A DNA stretch of 16,862 bases from JBEKSX01 sp049516635. GTDB taxonomy: Bacteria > Bacteroidota > Ignavibacteria > Tepidaquicellales > OLB5. The notes under the pieces were generated by a model. The model worked only from the letters and a program-made list of their open reading frames with translations, had not been told where the DNA came from and made no database searches. This document shows, in pieces, positions 7,568 to 14,491 of the stretch. The stretch spans positions 1 to 16,862 of the forward strand of contig JBEKSX010000065.1 in assembly GCA_049516635.1 (NCBI GenBank), written 5' to 3'. Numbering within the stretch: position 1 is the stretch's first letter; every line of letters begins with the position of its first letter. The position numbers were made by a program, and so were the translations under genes.

Positions 7568-7867
7568 ATGAACATAAACTATTTTCTGATTCTGGCTCTT
7601 ATATTATTCTCTATTGGTGTAATAGGTGTTCTTCTGAGAAGAAATGCAATTATTGTATTTATGAGCATAGAATTAATGCTTAATTCAATAAATCTGGTTT
7701 TTATAACATTTTCAGCTTTCTTGGGCAATATTACCGGCCAGATATTCGTATTTTTTATTATGACCGTTGCAGCAGCTGAAGCTGCCGTAGGTTTAGCCAT
7801 CATAATAGCCCTTTTCAGGAATAAAGAGACCATAAACATTGATGAAATTAATATTTTGAAATGGTAA
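7568..7867 (+). CDS. nuoK: NADH-quinone oxidoreductase subunit K
   Basis: NuoK is a small membrane subunit of complex I that takes part in proton transfer and is homologous to MrpC. The 99 residues form three membrane helices. The two conserved buried glutamates are present: E35 in SIELMLNS and E71 in AAAEAAVGLA, matching E36 and E72 of E. coli. The length equals that of typical NuoK. The gene overlaps nuoL by seven bases, so the two are co-translated. nuoJ, which normally precedes nuoK, is absent; instead there is a divergent intergenic region with a promoter immediately upstream. Confidence 0.95.
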   Translation: MNINYFLILALILFSIGVIGVLLRRNAIIVFMSIELMLNSINLVFITFSAFLGNITGQIFVFFIMTVAAAEAAVGLAIIIALFRNKETINIDEINILKW

Positions 7868-9762
7868 ATGAGTTCTATCTGATTGTTTTATTACCGTTAG
7901 CAGGATTTCTTGTTAACGGTATTTTAGGTTACAGGATAAAGAATGAAAAAATATCGGGTATAATAGGTTCCGGAACGGTCTTTTTATCTTTTTTAATCAC
8001 TGCAGTTACTTTTTTCCAGTTTCTTTCATTTGATCCTGGTAATAGGACTTATACTATTAAGCTGTACCAATGGGTTTCAGTAGATAATTTTTCCGCCGGA
8101 ATATCATATTTAATAGATCCATTGTCGCTTGTAATGTGCTTAATCGTTACTGGTGTGGGTTTCCTTATTCATGTTTATTCTATAGGTTATATGCACGGTG
8201 ACCGGGGGTTTGCAAGGTTCTTTTCATTTATGAATTTGTTTATATTTTCAATGTTGAACCTTGTTCTTGCCGATAATTTTCTACTCATGTTCTTGGGCTG
8301 GGAAGGCGTGGGTTTATGTTCATACCTGCTGATAGGGTTCTGGTACGAAAAATCATTTACCGGAGATGCAGCTAATAAAGCTTTCTGGGTGAACAGAATA
8401 GGAGATGCAGGTTTTCTGATTGCTTTATTTTTTATCATTTCCAATTTTCATACATTGAATTTCGGAACGCTGTTCGGAATACTCAAAACTACTCCTGTAA
8501 ATACAGGTTTATTGACGGCCACCACGATACTATTATTGGTCGGAGCTACAGGAAAATCAGCCCAGATACCGTTATATGTCTGGCTGCCCGATGCGATGGC
8601 GGGTCCTACACCAGTGTCGGCATTGATCCATGCAGCTACTATGGTAACTGCAGGAGTTTATCTCCTGGCACGTTGTTCTTTAATGTTTGCTCTCTCCCCT
8701 ATTACAATGGAACTTGTACTAATAATCGGTTCATTTACTGCTTTCTTCGCTGCAACCATAGCCATTGCTCAAAATGATATAAAGAAGATACTCGCTTATT
8801 CAACGATAAGCCAGATAGGTTATATGTTCATGGCAATGGGCTCAGGTGCATTTTCTTCCGGAATATTTCATGTAACAACTCATGCTTATTTCAAAGCCTT
8901 AATGTTCCTTGCAGCCGGTTCGGTGATCCATTCGATGCATGACGAACAGGATATTACGCAGATGGGTGGGTTAAAAAATAAAATGAAGGTGACCTATCTC
9001 ACTTTCCTTATGGGTGCGATTGCCATATCCGGGATTCCCCCGTTTTCCGGTTTTTTCAGCAAAGATGAGATCTTGTCCGGTGTATTTGCGGGCGGTAATT
9101 ATTTCTTTTACATCCTTAGCTTGATCACAGCATTCATGACAGCCTTTTATATATTCCGTCTTATCAGCCTAACTTTCTTTGGCCACAGCAGGTATGATAC
9201 AGAAACAATTCATCCGCATGAATCACCCAAGGTAATGACAATACCTCTCATTATTTTGGCTGTATTATCTGTTATAGGTGGATTTGTTGGGCTACCTCAA
9301 GTAGTTGGCAGTAATTTAATAGAAAACTTTCTAAATCCGGTATTTGAGAGCTCTAAGGGGTTGCTTCCGGTGCATGAATTGACTTCTTCAGTAGTTATTC
9401 TTCTCATAATAATATCCGTAATAGTTGCAGTTGTTGGAATTTTTCTTTCACTAAAGTCTTATGCTGCAGGGAGAAAACTAAAACTTGCTGAAGGTTGGTT
9501 TTACAGAACTGTTAGCAATAAATATTATATCGATGAATTTTACAATTTCATTATTGTAAAACCAATCAAAAGGCTTTCTGATTTATTCTACTCCTTCTTG
9601 GATCTCAATATCATTGACGGAATAGTTAACGGCAGCGGAAGGTTTTTCCTGAGTCTTTCTACTGACTGGAGAAAATTACAAACCGGCGTTATTCAGGATT
9701 ATGCGGTCATTTCTATTGCTGGTATTATTCTCATTCTTTTATATCTTATCCTTCTGGTATAA
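7861..9762 (+). CDS. nuoL: NADH-quinone oxidoreductase subunit L
   Basis: NuoL is the distal antiporter-like, proton-pumping subunit of complex I. The 633 residues carry the hallmark positions: E148 in GWEGVGLCSY, K232 in ATGKSAQIPLYVWLPDAM, H257 in ALIHAATMV, K345 in HAYFKAL and K401 in FFSKDE, corresponding to the proton-path residues of E. coli NuoL. The C-terminal part (about 500-633) fits the long lateral helix plus the last membrane segment, so the protein is full length and not an MrpA or a NuoM. It overlaps nuoK by seven bases. nuoM and nuoN do not follow; the next gene is an rRNA methyltransferase 71 bases on. No terminator was recognised after it. Confidence 0.95.
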   Translation: MVNEFYLIVLLPLAGFLVNGILGYRIKNEKISGIIGSGTVFLSFLITAVTFFQFLSFDPGNRTYTIKLYQWVSVDNFSAGISYLIDPLSLVMCLIVTGVGFLIHVYSIGYMHGDRGFARFFSFMNLFIFSMLNLVLADNFLLMFLGWEGVGLCSYLLIGFWYEKSFTGDAANKAFWVNRIGDAGFLIALFFIISNFHTLNFGTLFGILKTTPVNTGLLTATTILLLVGATGKSAQIPLYVWLPDAMAGPTPVSALIHAATMVTAGVYLLARCSLMFALSPITMELVLIIGSFTAFFAATIAIAQNDIKKILAYSTISQIGYMFMAMGSGAFSSGIFHVTTHAYFKALMFLAAGSVIHSMHDEQDITQMGGLKNKMKVTYLTFLMGAIAISGIPPFSGFFSKDEILSGVFAGGNYFFYILSLITAFMTAFYIFRLISLTFFGHSRYDTETIHPHESPKVMTIPLIILAVLSVIGGFVGLPQVVGSNLIENFLNPVFESSKGLLPVHELTSSVVILLIIISVIVAVVGIFLSLKSYAAGRKLKLAEGWFYRTVSNKYYIDEFYNFIIVKPIKRLSDLFYSFLDLNIIDGIVNGSGRFFLSLSTDWRKLQTGVIQDYAVISIAGIILILLYLILLV

Positions 9763-9833
9763 TTTACATCAATTTGTATTGACCATAAATTCATCCCACC
9801 TATGATTGAATTAAAAATAATTAATTGAAAGAT

Positions 9834-10577
9834 ATGTTCATAATTGGCAGGAATCCTATAATTGAAGCTTTAAGATTTAACCCCTCAGGAATAAAAAGAA
9901 TATTAATTCTCGAAAACCCTGCAGATAAAAAGATCAAAGAAATCATTAAATATGCAGAGAAATATGATATTGTTATTGAACGAAATACTAAGATAGAATT
10001 CGAGAAATATTTTGATAAAAAGAATAAATCTGAAGGAATCTCACAGGGTATAGCAGCTGAGGTCAGTGAATTTAAATATTCGAGCTTAAATGAAGTAATG
10101 GATGAGATTTCCTCTAAAGAAAATCCTCTTATAATAATTCTGGATGAAATTCAGGACCCCCATAATTTAGGTGCTATAATTCGCACAGGAGCGGCATCCG
10201 GTGCAGATGCTGTTATTATTTCAGAAAAAAATTCCGCCGGTGTGAATCACACCGTTATTAAATCTTCATCAGGTGCAGTGAATTATATTAAGATAGTCCA
10301 GTCAAATAATATTTATAAAACTATATTATATCTCAAAGAAAATTCATACCGTATAATAGGAACATCTCTTAAAGCAAGTAAAACACATTATGATCTGGAT
10401 TATTCGGGCAGGATATCGGTTATGTTCGGAAATGAGGGTGAAGGATTGAGAAAAAATTTATTGAAGCTTTGCGATGAGCTTATTAAGATACCTATCAACA
10501 GTAAAATCGAATCATTAAATGTCTCCGTCGCGGCAGGTGTAATTTTGTTCGAAGCCCTTAGGCAAAGAACAGTCTGA
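9834..10577 (+). CDS. rlmB: 23S rRNA (guanosine-2'-O-)-methyltransferase, RlmB/TrmH family
   Basis: SpoU/TrmH-fold enzymes 2'-O-methylate ribose in rRNA or tRNA; RlmB acts on G2251 of 23S rRNA. The 247 residues have an N-terminal substrate domain opening with FIIGRNPIIEAL, typical of RlmB, and the three SPOUT motifs: DPHNLGAIIRT with N111 and R117, FGNEGEG (198-204) and IESLNVSVAAG (from about 225), which build the trefoil-knot SAM site. I chose the ATG at 9834; a TTG at 9825 in the same frame would add three residues. The gene may be read from its own start region or through from nuoL. Its stop lies two bases from the stop of the convergent response regulator gene. The exact rRNA target is inferred from the family. 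Confidence 0.9.
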   Translation: MFIIGRNPIIEALRFNPSGIKRILILENPADKKIKEIIKYAEKYDIVIERNTKIEFEKYFDKKNKSEGISQGIAAEVSEFKYSSLNEVMDEISSKENPLIIILDEIQDPHNLGAIIRTGAASGADAVIISEKNSAGVNHTVIKSSSGAVNYIKIVQSNNIYKTILYLKENSYRIIGTSLKASKTHYDLDYSGRISVMFGNEGEGLRKNLLKLCDELIKIPINSKIESLNVSVAAGVILFEALRQRTV

Positions 10578-10579
10578 CA

Positions 10580-11950
10580 TTACTTGATATCTTCCTTTGA
10601 AGGAATTTCTATACCGTATTGTTTGATCTTTGTATAAAGGTGGCTCCTCTGTATGTTTAGTATCTCGGCAGTCTTCGATATGTTCCAATTATTTTCAGCA
10701 AGCTTCTTTTCGATAAATATCTTCTCTGACATGTCCTGGAACTCGTGAAGCGATGAAGCGGAATTTATCACTTTGTCAAGGTCTGTAAGGAACCTGGGAC
10801 TTTCTTCCTTTAAAAGTTCTTTATCCACAGTTTCCGATTCGGATAGTATAATCATTCTTTCAACCGTGTTCCTCAATTGCCTGACATTACCGGGCCAGAG
10901 CATCGAGCTCAGATATTCAATAGTCACAGGTGTAAATTTCTTCTTCCCTAGGTTATTCAACTTGCAAATCTGCTCTGTAAAATATTCTATGAAAAGAGGT
11001 ATGTCTTCCCTCCTTTCCCTCAAAGAAGGTACATTGAGAGTGAACACATTTATCCTGTGATACAGGTCTTCGCGGAATTTGCCCTCTTCAATCAATGCCA
11101 GCAGATCATGGTTTGTAGATGCCAATATCCTGACATCTACATAGATCGACTCATTGCTTCCTAAAGGCTGGATCCTGTTCTCGCTAAGAACCGTAAGTAA
11201 TTTTGTTTGTGCATTCAAATTTAGGTCCGCTATTTCATCCAGGAAGAGAGTACCACCGTTTGCCAATTCAAATTTACCTGCTCTTTTATCTGGTGAATAT
11301 TGAAGATAGCCTTCTACATTGCCGAATAGTTCTAATTCGATGAGATCATTGGGTATAGCCGCGCAATTTATCTGTATATACGGAGAATCTTTCCTATCGC
11401 TTAATCGGTGGATCTCCTTAGCTACCAGCTCTTTCCCTGTACCATTCTCTCCTGTTATCAGTACCCTGCTCGTTGATGCTGAAACTTTTTTAATCAGTTC
11501 TTTTAACCTTCTCATGGCTTCGCTTTTACCAATCAGCTCTTCATCTGATCCCATCATAGCTCTCATGCTTTCGTTCTCGGAAAGAAGCTTCTTGTAATTC
11601 AACCCGTTCTGTATGGTCAATCTCAGCCTGTCAACATCGAATGGCTTCGAGATAAAATCATAAGCACCTAATTTAGTCGTTTGCACTGCAGTTTCAATAT
11701 TACCATGTCCCGATATCATTATCACTATCGGTTTATCGTTTATCTTTTTGATCTCCTGGAGCACTTCTATCCCGTCCATACGCGGCATTTTAATATCGAG
11801 CAGAACAACGTCAGGGGTATTATCTTTGAACTTCTGGATTCCGGTCGGACCGTTAAAGGCATGGTCGGTCCGATAACCATCCTGTTCAAGGATCATTTTC
11901 AGAATATCTACGATTGCCTTATCGTCTTCAATTATCAGTATTTTATTCAT
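10580..11950 (-). CDS. NtrC-family response regulator lacking the GAFTGA motif
   Basis: The 456 residues form three domains. Receiver domain (1-120): acidic pair D9/D10, phosphoacceptor D52 in LLDIKMP, S80 and K102. AAA+ domain (about 140-370): Walker A GENGTGKE (167-174), Walker B TLFLDE (234-239), sensor I ASTN (277-280), arginine fingers R293 and R299, and sensor II WPGNVRQ (352-358). Fis-type helix-turn-helix (about 415-446). The ATPase looks complete, but the sigma54-contacting loop is altered: where family members have GAFTGA this protein reads GYLQYS (214-219, encoded at 11294-11311). Known family members without GAFTGA, such as TyrR, do not activate sigma54 polymerase. The start overlaps the end of cvpA by eight bases, so the two are translationally coupled. 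No histidine kinase gene lies nearby, making it an orphan regulator within this window. Confidence 0.9.
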   Translation of the reverse strand: MNKILIIEDDKAIVDILKMILEQDGYRTDHAFNGPTGIQKFKDNTPDVVLLDIKMPRMDGIEVLQEIKKINDKPIVIMISGHGNIETAVQTTKLGAYDFISKPFDVDRLRLTIQNGLNYKKLLSENESMRAMMGSDEELIGKSEAMRRLKELIKKVSASTSRVLITGENGTGKELVAKEIHRLSDRKDSPYIQINCAAIPNDLIELELFGNVEGYLQYSPDKRAGKFELANGGTLFLDEIADLNLNAQTKLLTVLSENRIQPLGSNESIYVDVRILASTNHDLLALIEEGKFREDLYHRINVFTLNVPSLRERREDIPLFIEYFTEQICKLNNLGKKKFTPVTIEYLSSMLWPGNVRQLRNTVERMIILSESETVDKELLKEESPRFLTDLDKVINSASSLHEFQDMSEKIFIEKKLAENNWNISKTAEILNIQRSHLYTKIKQYGIEIPSKEDIK

Positions 11951-12464
11951 TGCTGCTGAACGTCTTTTTGTAATTTTCGTAGACTGTCTTTAGATCTGGT
12001 GATAATGAAATCACCTTATCGAATATCATCGGAGCAATGTTATAAACCTTAGGATAAAGCACGGAAGATTCTCTTGTCTTAGCACTAGGGTAGTTCAAAT
12101 ATGAAAGGTTTACAACAAGTACGCTTGCTAAAATTAGACCCTCGATAAATCCGAAGATAGTTCCCAAAAATTTATCTATGAATGCTGTACCTGAATTCAT
12201 ACTTGAGAAGAACCTGGCCAGCCACACTGCTAAAAAATATAATAATATAATAATTGACAGAAAACAAATAACATAGGTGAATACCGGATTAAATTTGAAA
12301 AGTTCAGCAAAATAGTTTCCTATGGGTTTATAAAATTTTACAGCAAGTACGAATCCTAAAATGATACCCGCAATCCCGAGAACTTTTCTTAAAAATCCCT
12401 TTCTGTATCCTATAAATGTCGAGATCACAATTATTGCGGCTATCACAAAATCCAGCTCATTCAA
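11943..12464 (-). CDS. cvpA: CvpA family membrane protein
   Basis: The 173 residues contain four hydrophobic helices (about 5-20, 28-45, 60-85 and 100-122) with the pattern of the CvpA/colicin V production family: MNELDFVIAAI at the N-terminus, a glycine-rich GYRKGFLRKVLG turn and the GTIFGFIEGLI segment. CvpA proteins sit in the inner membrane; in other bacteria they are linked to colicin V export and to resistance against bile or envelope stress, but the molecular role is unclear. The start is TTG at 12464, supported by AGGAG at 12474-12478 with nine bases between; no ATG occurs until about residue 90. The gene overlaps the downstream regulator gene by eight bases. Confidence 0.82.
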   Translation of the reverse strand: MNELDFVIAAIIVISTFIGYRKGFLRKVLGIAGIILGFVLAVKFYKPIGNYFAELFKFNPVFTYVICFLSIIILLYFLAVWLARFFSSMNSGTAFIDKFLGTIFGFIEGLILASVLVVNLSYLNYPSAKTRESSVLYPKVYNIAPMIFDKVISLSPDLKTVYENYKKTFSSNE

Positions 12465-12487
12465 TAATACTATCTCCTAAAATAAAA

Positions 12488-12525
12488 ACACAAAGTTACA
12501 GCATTAATATCTGCCGACTTTGTGT
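12488..12525 (-). terminator. 9-bp inverted repeat followed by T-run after the TPR gene
   Basis: ACACAAAGT (12488-12496) and ACTTTGTGT (12517-12525) are perfect complements with a 20-nt spacer. Read on the minus strand the second arm runs into TTTTATTTT, as in an intrinsic terminator for the TPR gene that ends 41 bases before. The loop is long and the stem AT-rich, so termination may be weak. One arm contains the -7 box of the cvpA promoter, so the dyad could instead be an operator. Confidence 0.45.
12491..12498 (-). promoter_or_regulatory. -7 promoter element of cvpA (TAACTTTG)
   Basis: On the minus strand the sequence TAACTTTG matches the Bacteroidota -7 consensus TAnnTTTG exactly and lies 26 bases before the cvpA TTG start, leaving room for the AGGAG ribosome site. 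No TTTG -33 box is present at the expected distance, so the call rests on the -7 element alone. Confidence 0.4.
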
Positions 12526-12565
12526 AATTTTTGATTATTGTATTTCTGTTAAACTTTATATTAGT

Positions 12566-13261
12566 TTAGTTTTTAAAATCAGCCTCGAAGCGTTTCGATT
12601 CGGAAATATATCTGGACTTAGGAAAATCGTTGCGAAGTTTATCGTATACTTTTCTTGCATCCTCCTTATCTCCGGACTGGCTATATGCTCTCACGGCATA
12701 AAACAGATTTTCCTGGTTGATAATAAGGTCTTTGTTCACTCCGGCAGCTTTATAATAATACTCCCCCGCTTTCTTCAGATCTCCTTTCACCTCATACACA
12801 GAACCGATACCCGATAAGCAGGATGCTTTTATCATGTCGTTGCTGCCTGAATAATCATCAAAGTATTTATAGGCATTATCATAATCTTTAAGGAAGTAAT
12901 AGCTATTCGCCAGGTACAATTTAGCTGTTTGACCGCTCTCGGTGCTCCCGTAATTATTTACTATATCATTCAAACCCGTAACCCCGGAAGCTGGATCTCC
13001 GTTTATAGCTTCCTGGTATTTCCCCTGCTCATAAAGCGAGATGACTGCTGATAATTTAGTTTCAGCTTCTTCATTTTTAGCTTTACGGTTGCTTAAATAG
13101 AAATATCCTAATACTAGAATTAGTGCAATAACACCTAAAATCGTGTAAATTCGCCTCTTATTCTCTGCACTTGATATCCAGTCTTTTGATTGAAAATAAG
13201 CTGTAACTAGCTTATCCTGTTTAATCTCTTTTTTTGTTATTTTTTTACGTGCTTTTAACAT
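12566..13261 (-). CDS. membrane-anchored tetratricopeptide repeat protein
   Basis: The 231 residues begin with a basic, lysine-rich cytoplasmic segment (1-36), followed by one membrane helix (about 38-56) and a soluble part predicted to face the periplasm. That part contains TPR-like helix pairs: LYLANSYYFLKDYDNAYKYF, GIGSVYEVKGDLKKAGEYYY and AVRAYSQSGDKEDARKVYDK. This arrangement resembles YfgM/TPR_21 proteins, which accompany the Sec translocon, but similar single-pass TPR proteins are common in Bacteroidota and the function cannot be fixed. It stands as its own unit: it has a clear promoter at 13289-13320, and a terminator-like repeat follows. The ATG at 13261 is the first codon of the frame after the promoter. 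Confidence 0.75.
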   Translation of the reverse strand: MLKARKKITKKEIKQDKLVTAYFQSKDWISSAENKRRIYTILGVIALILVLGYFYLSNRKAKNEEAETKLSAVISLYEQGKYQEAINGDPASGVTGLNDIVNNYGSTESGQTAKLYLANSYYFLKDYDNAYKYFDDYSGSNDMIKASCLSGIGSVYEVKGDLKKAGEYYYKAAGVNKDLIINQENLFYAVRAYSQSGDKEDARKVYDKLRNDFPKSRYISESKRFEADFKN

Positions 13262-13288
13262 TTATGCGTTTGTTGATTGTATAATTTA

Positions 13289-13320
13289 CAAATATATTCA
13301 TTAATCTGTGAAACATCAAA
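13289..13320 (-). promoter_or_regulatory. consensus Bacteroidota promoter of the TPR gene
   Basis: On the minus strand TTTG (13320-13317), 20 nt, then TATATTTG (13296-13289) match both the -33 and -7 boxes of the Bacteroidota housekeeping promoter (TTTG-N19-21-TAnnTTTG) without mismatch. The start codon is 28 bases below the -7 box, which gives a short leader. This is the best promoter in the window. Confidence 0.75.
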
Positions 13321-13343
13321 TATAAATGCGGTGCCATTTATTA

Positions 13344-13368
13344 TCAAGCATATCGTCTAAATGCTTGA
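13344..13368 (-). terminator. 8-bp hairpin downstream of pfkA
   Basis: TCAAGCAT (13344-13351) and ATGCTTGA (13361-13368) form a perfect stem with a 9-nt loop, between the end of pfkA and the promoter of the TPR gene. The position suits a transcription end for the GT9-pfkA unit, but no T-run follows on the minus strand and the stem starts 78 bases after the pfkA stop. It may be a processed 3' end or a binding site. Confidence 0.35.
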
Positions 13369-13446
13369 ATTTTATCAATCTTTCACACATAACTAATAAT
13401 TTAAATAATTAATAATATCTGCCTTAAATTAATTAAATTTATATTA

Positions 13447-14487
13447 TTATTTAAAGAATACTCTAGCTGTTTCGTAAAATTTTTCTCCAACTGTTTTTAG
13501 AGTATCCACTGCATCTCCAAGCGGAATATCTATGATCTCGGTTCCGCGTAAGGCTGCCATACTTCCGTATTTCTCTGCATTTATCATCTCTACTGCATAA
13601 ACTCCGAACCGTGTTCCCAGCACCCTATCATAGGCCGTAGGTGAACCACCCCGTTGTATATAACCCAATATTGTAGCTCTTGTTTCTATACCCGTTTTTG
13701 CTTCAATGATAGATGCCAGGATATTTGCTATTCCTCCAAGACGTACATGGCCAAACGCGTCTAGTTTTTCGTCCTGCACAACGGTTTTGCTCTCAATATT
13801 ATCGCTTTCGCTTATTATAGCCCCTTCTGCAACCACTATAATCGAGAATTTTCTGCCGCGTTCGAGTCTTGTCTTTATAACTGTAAAAATTTCTTCCATA
13901 TGAATTTCTTTTTCAGGTATCAAGATAAGATCTGCACCGGCTGCGATACCTGAATGCATTGCTATCCATCCTGCATGCCTTCCCATGACCTCAACTATCA
14001 TTACACGCTGATGTGATTCTGCCGTTGTGTGCAAACGATCGATGGCATCCATTGCTATATTAACTGCGGTGTCAAAACCGAATGTGTAATCTGTTCCGCT
14101 GAGGTCATTATCGATGGTTTTAGGAACTCCTACCACTTTAAACCCTGACTTATAGAGTTTATTAGCAACTCCCAGCGTATCTTCGCCACCGATAGCCACA
14201 AGGGCATCGATTCCAATTTTAGCAGCATTCTCCATTACAATTTTATCCCCATTTTCAGTTTTGTAGGGGTTTGTACGGGATGTACCAAGAATAGTTCCGC
14301 CCTTCTGAAGAATGCCGGATACAGCATTCCTATCCAGAGGAACAGTATCTATTTCCATCAGACCTTTCCATCCGTTTTCAATGCCCACTGTTTCCCACCC
14401 GAATTGAATTGATTTACGAACGATAGCTCTAATGACTGCATTTAATCCGGGGCAGTCACCGCCTCCTGTTAATATTCCTATTTTCAT
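13447..14487 (-). CDS. pfkA: 6-phosphofructokinase with PPi-type active-site residues
   Basis: The enzyme phosphorylates fructose 6-phosphate to fructose 1,6-bisphosphate. The 346 residues have GILTGGGDCPGLNA (4-17), PKTIDND (122-128) with catalytic D126, MGRHAGW (168-174) and IQRGG (277-281). The donor-site positions are informative: GGEDT (100-104) has Asp103 where ATP-dependent enzymes such as E. coli PfkA have Gly104, and PKTIDND has Lys123 where ATP enzymes have Gly124. The Asp/Lys pair is the established mark of pyrophosphate-dependent phosphofructokinases (EC 2.7.1.90), and the GGEDTLG form resembles the group III PFKs of actinobacteria. The reaction would then be reversible and save ATP. 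The start lies four bases after the stop of the GT9 gene, so the two are co-transcribed. The PFK family is certain; the donor is inferred. Confidence 0.93.
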   Translation of the reverse strand: MKIGILTGGGDCPGLNAVIRAIVRKSIQFGWETVGIENGWKGLMEIDTVPLDRNAVSGILQKGGTILGTSRTNPYKTENGDKIVMENAAKIGIDALVAIGGEDTLGVANKLYKSGFKVVGVPKTIDNDLSGTDYTFGFDTAVNIAMDAIDRLHTTAESHQRVMIVEVMGRHAGWIAMHSGIAAGADLILIPEKEIHMEEIFTVIKTRLERGRKFSIIVVAEGAIISESDNIESKTVVQDEKLDAFGHVRLGGIANILASIIEAKTGIETRATILGYIQRGGSPTAYDRVLGTRFGVYAVEMINAEKYGSMAALRGTEIIDIPLGDAVDTLKTVGEKFYETARVFFK

Positions 14488-14491
14488 AAGG

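Noticed and set aside
7579..7839. 86-codon minus-strand frame
   Set aside because: It is antisense to nuoK, which has both conserved glutamates and normal length.
7861..9762. MrpA or other cation antiporter subunit
   Set aside because: Length, lateral-helix C-terminus and pairing with a true NuoK favour NuoL; MrpA is longer and followed by other mrp genes.
12416..12817. 133-codon plus-strand frame spanning the cvpA-TPR gap
   Set aside because: It runs antisense across two supported genes and their promoter and terminator signals, with cysteine-rich, unstructured composition; not a credible gene.
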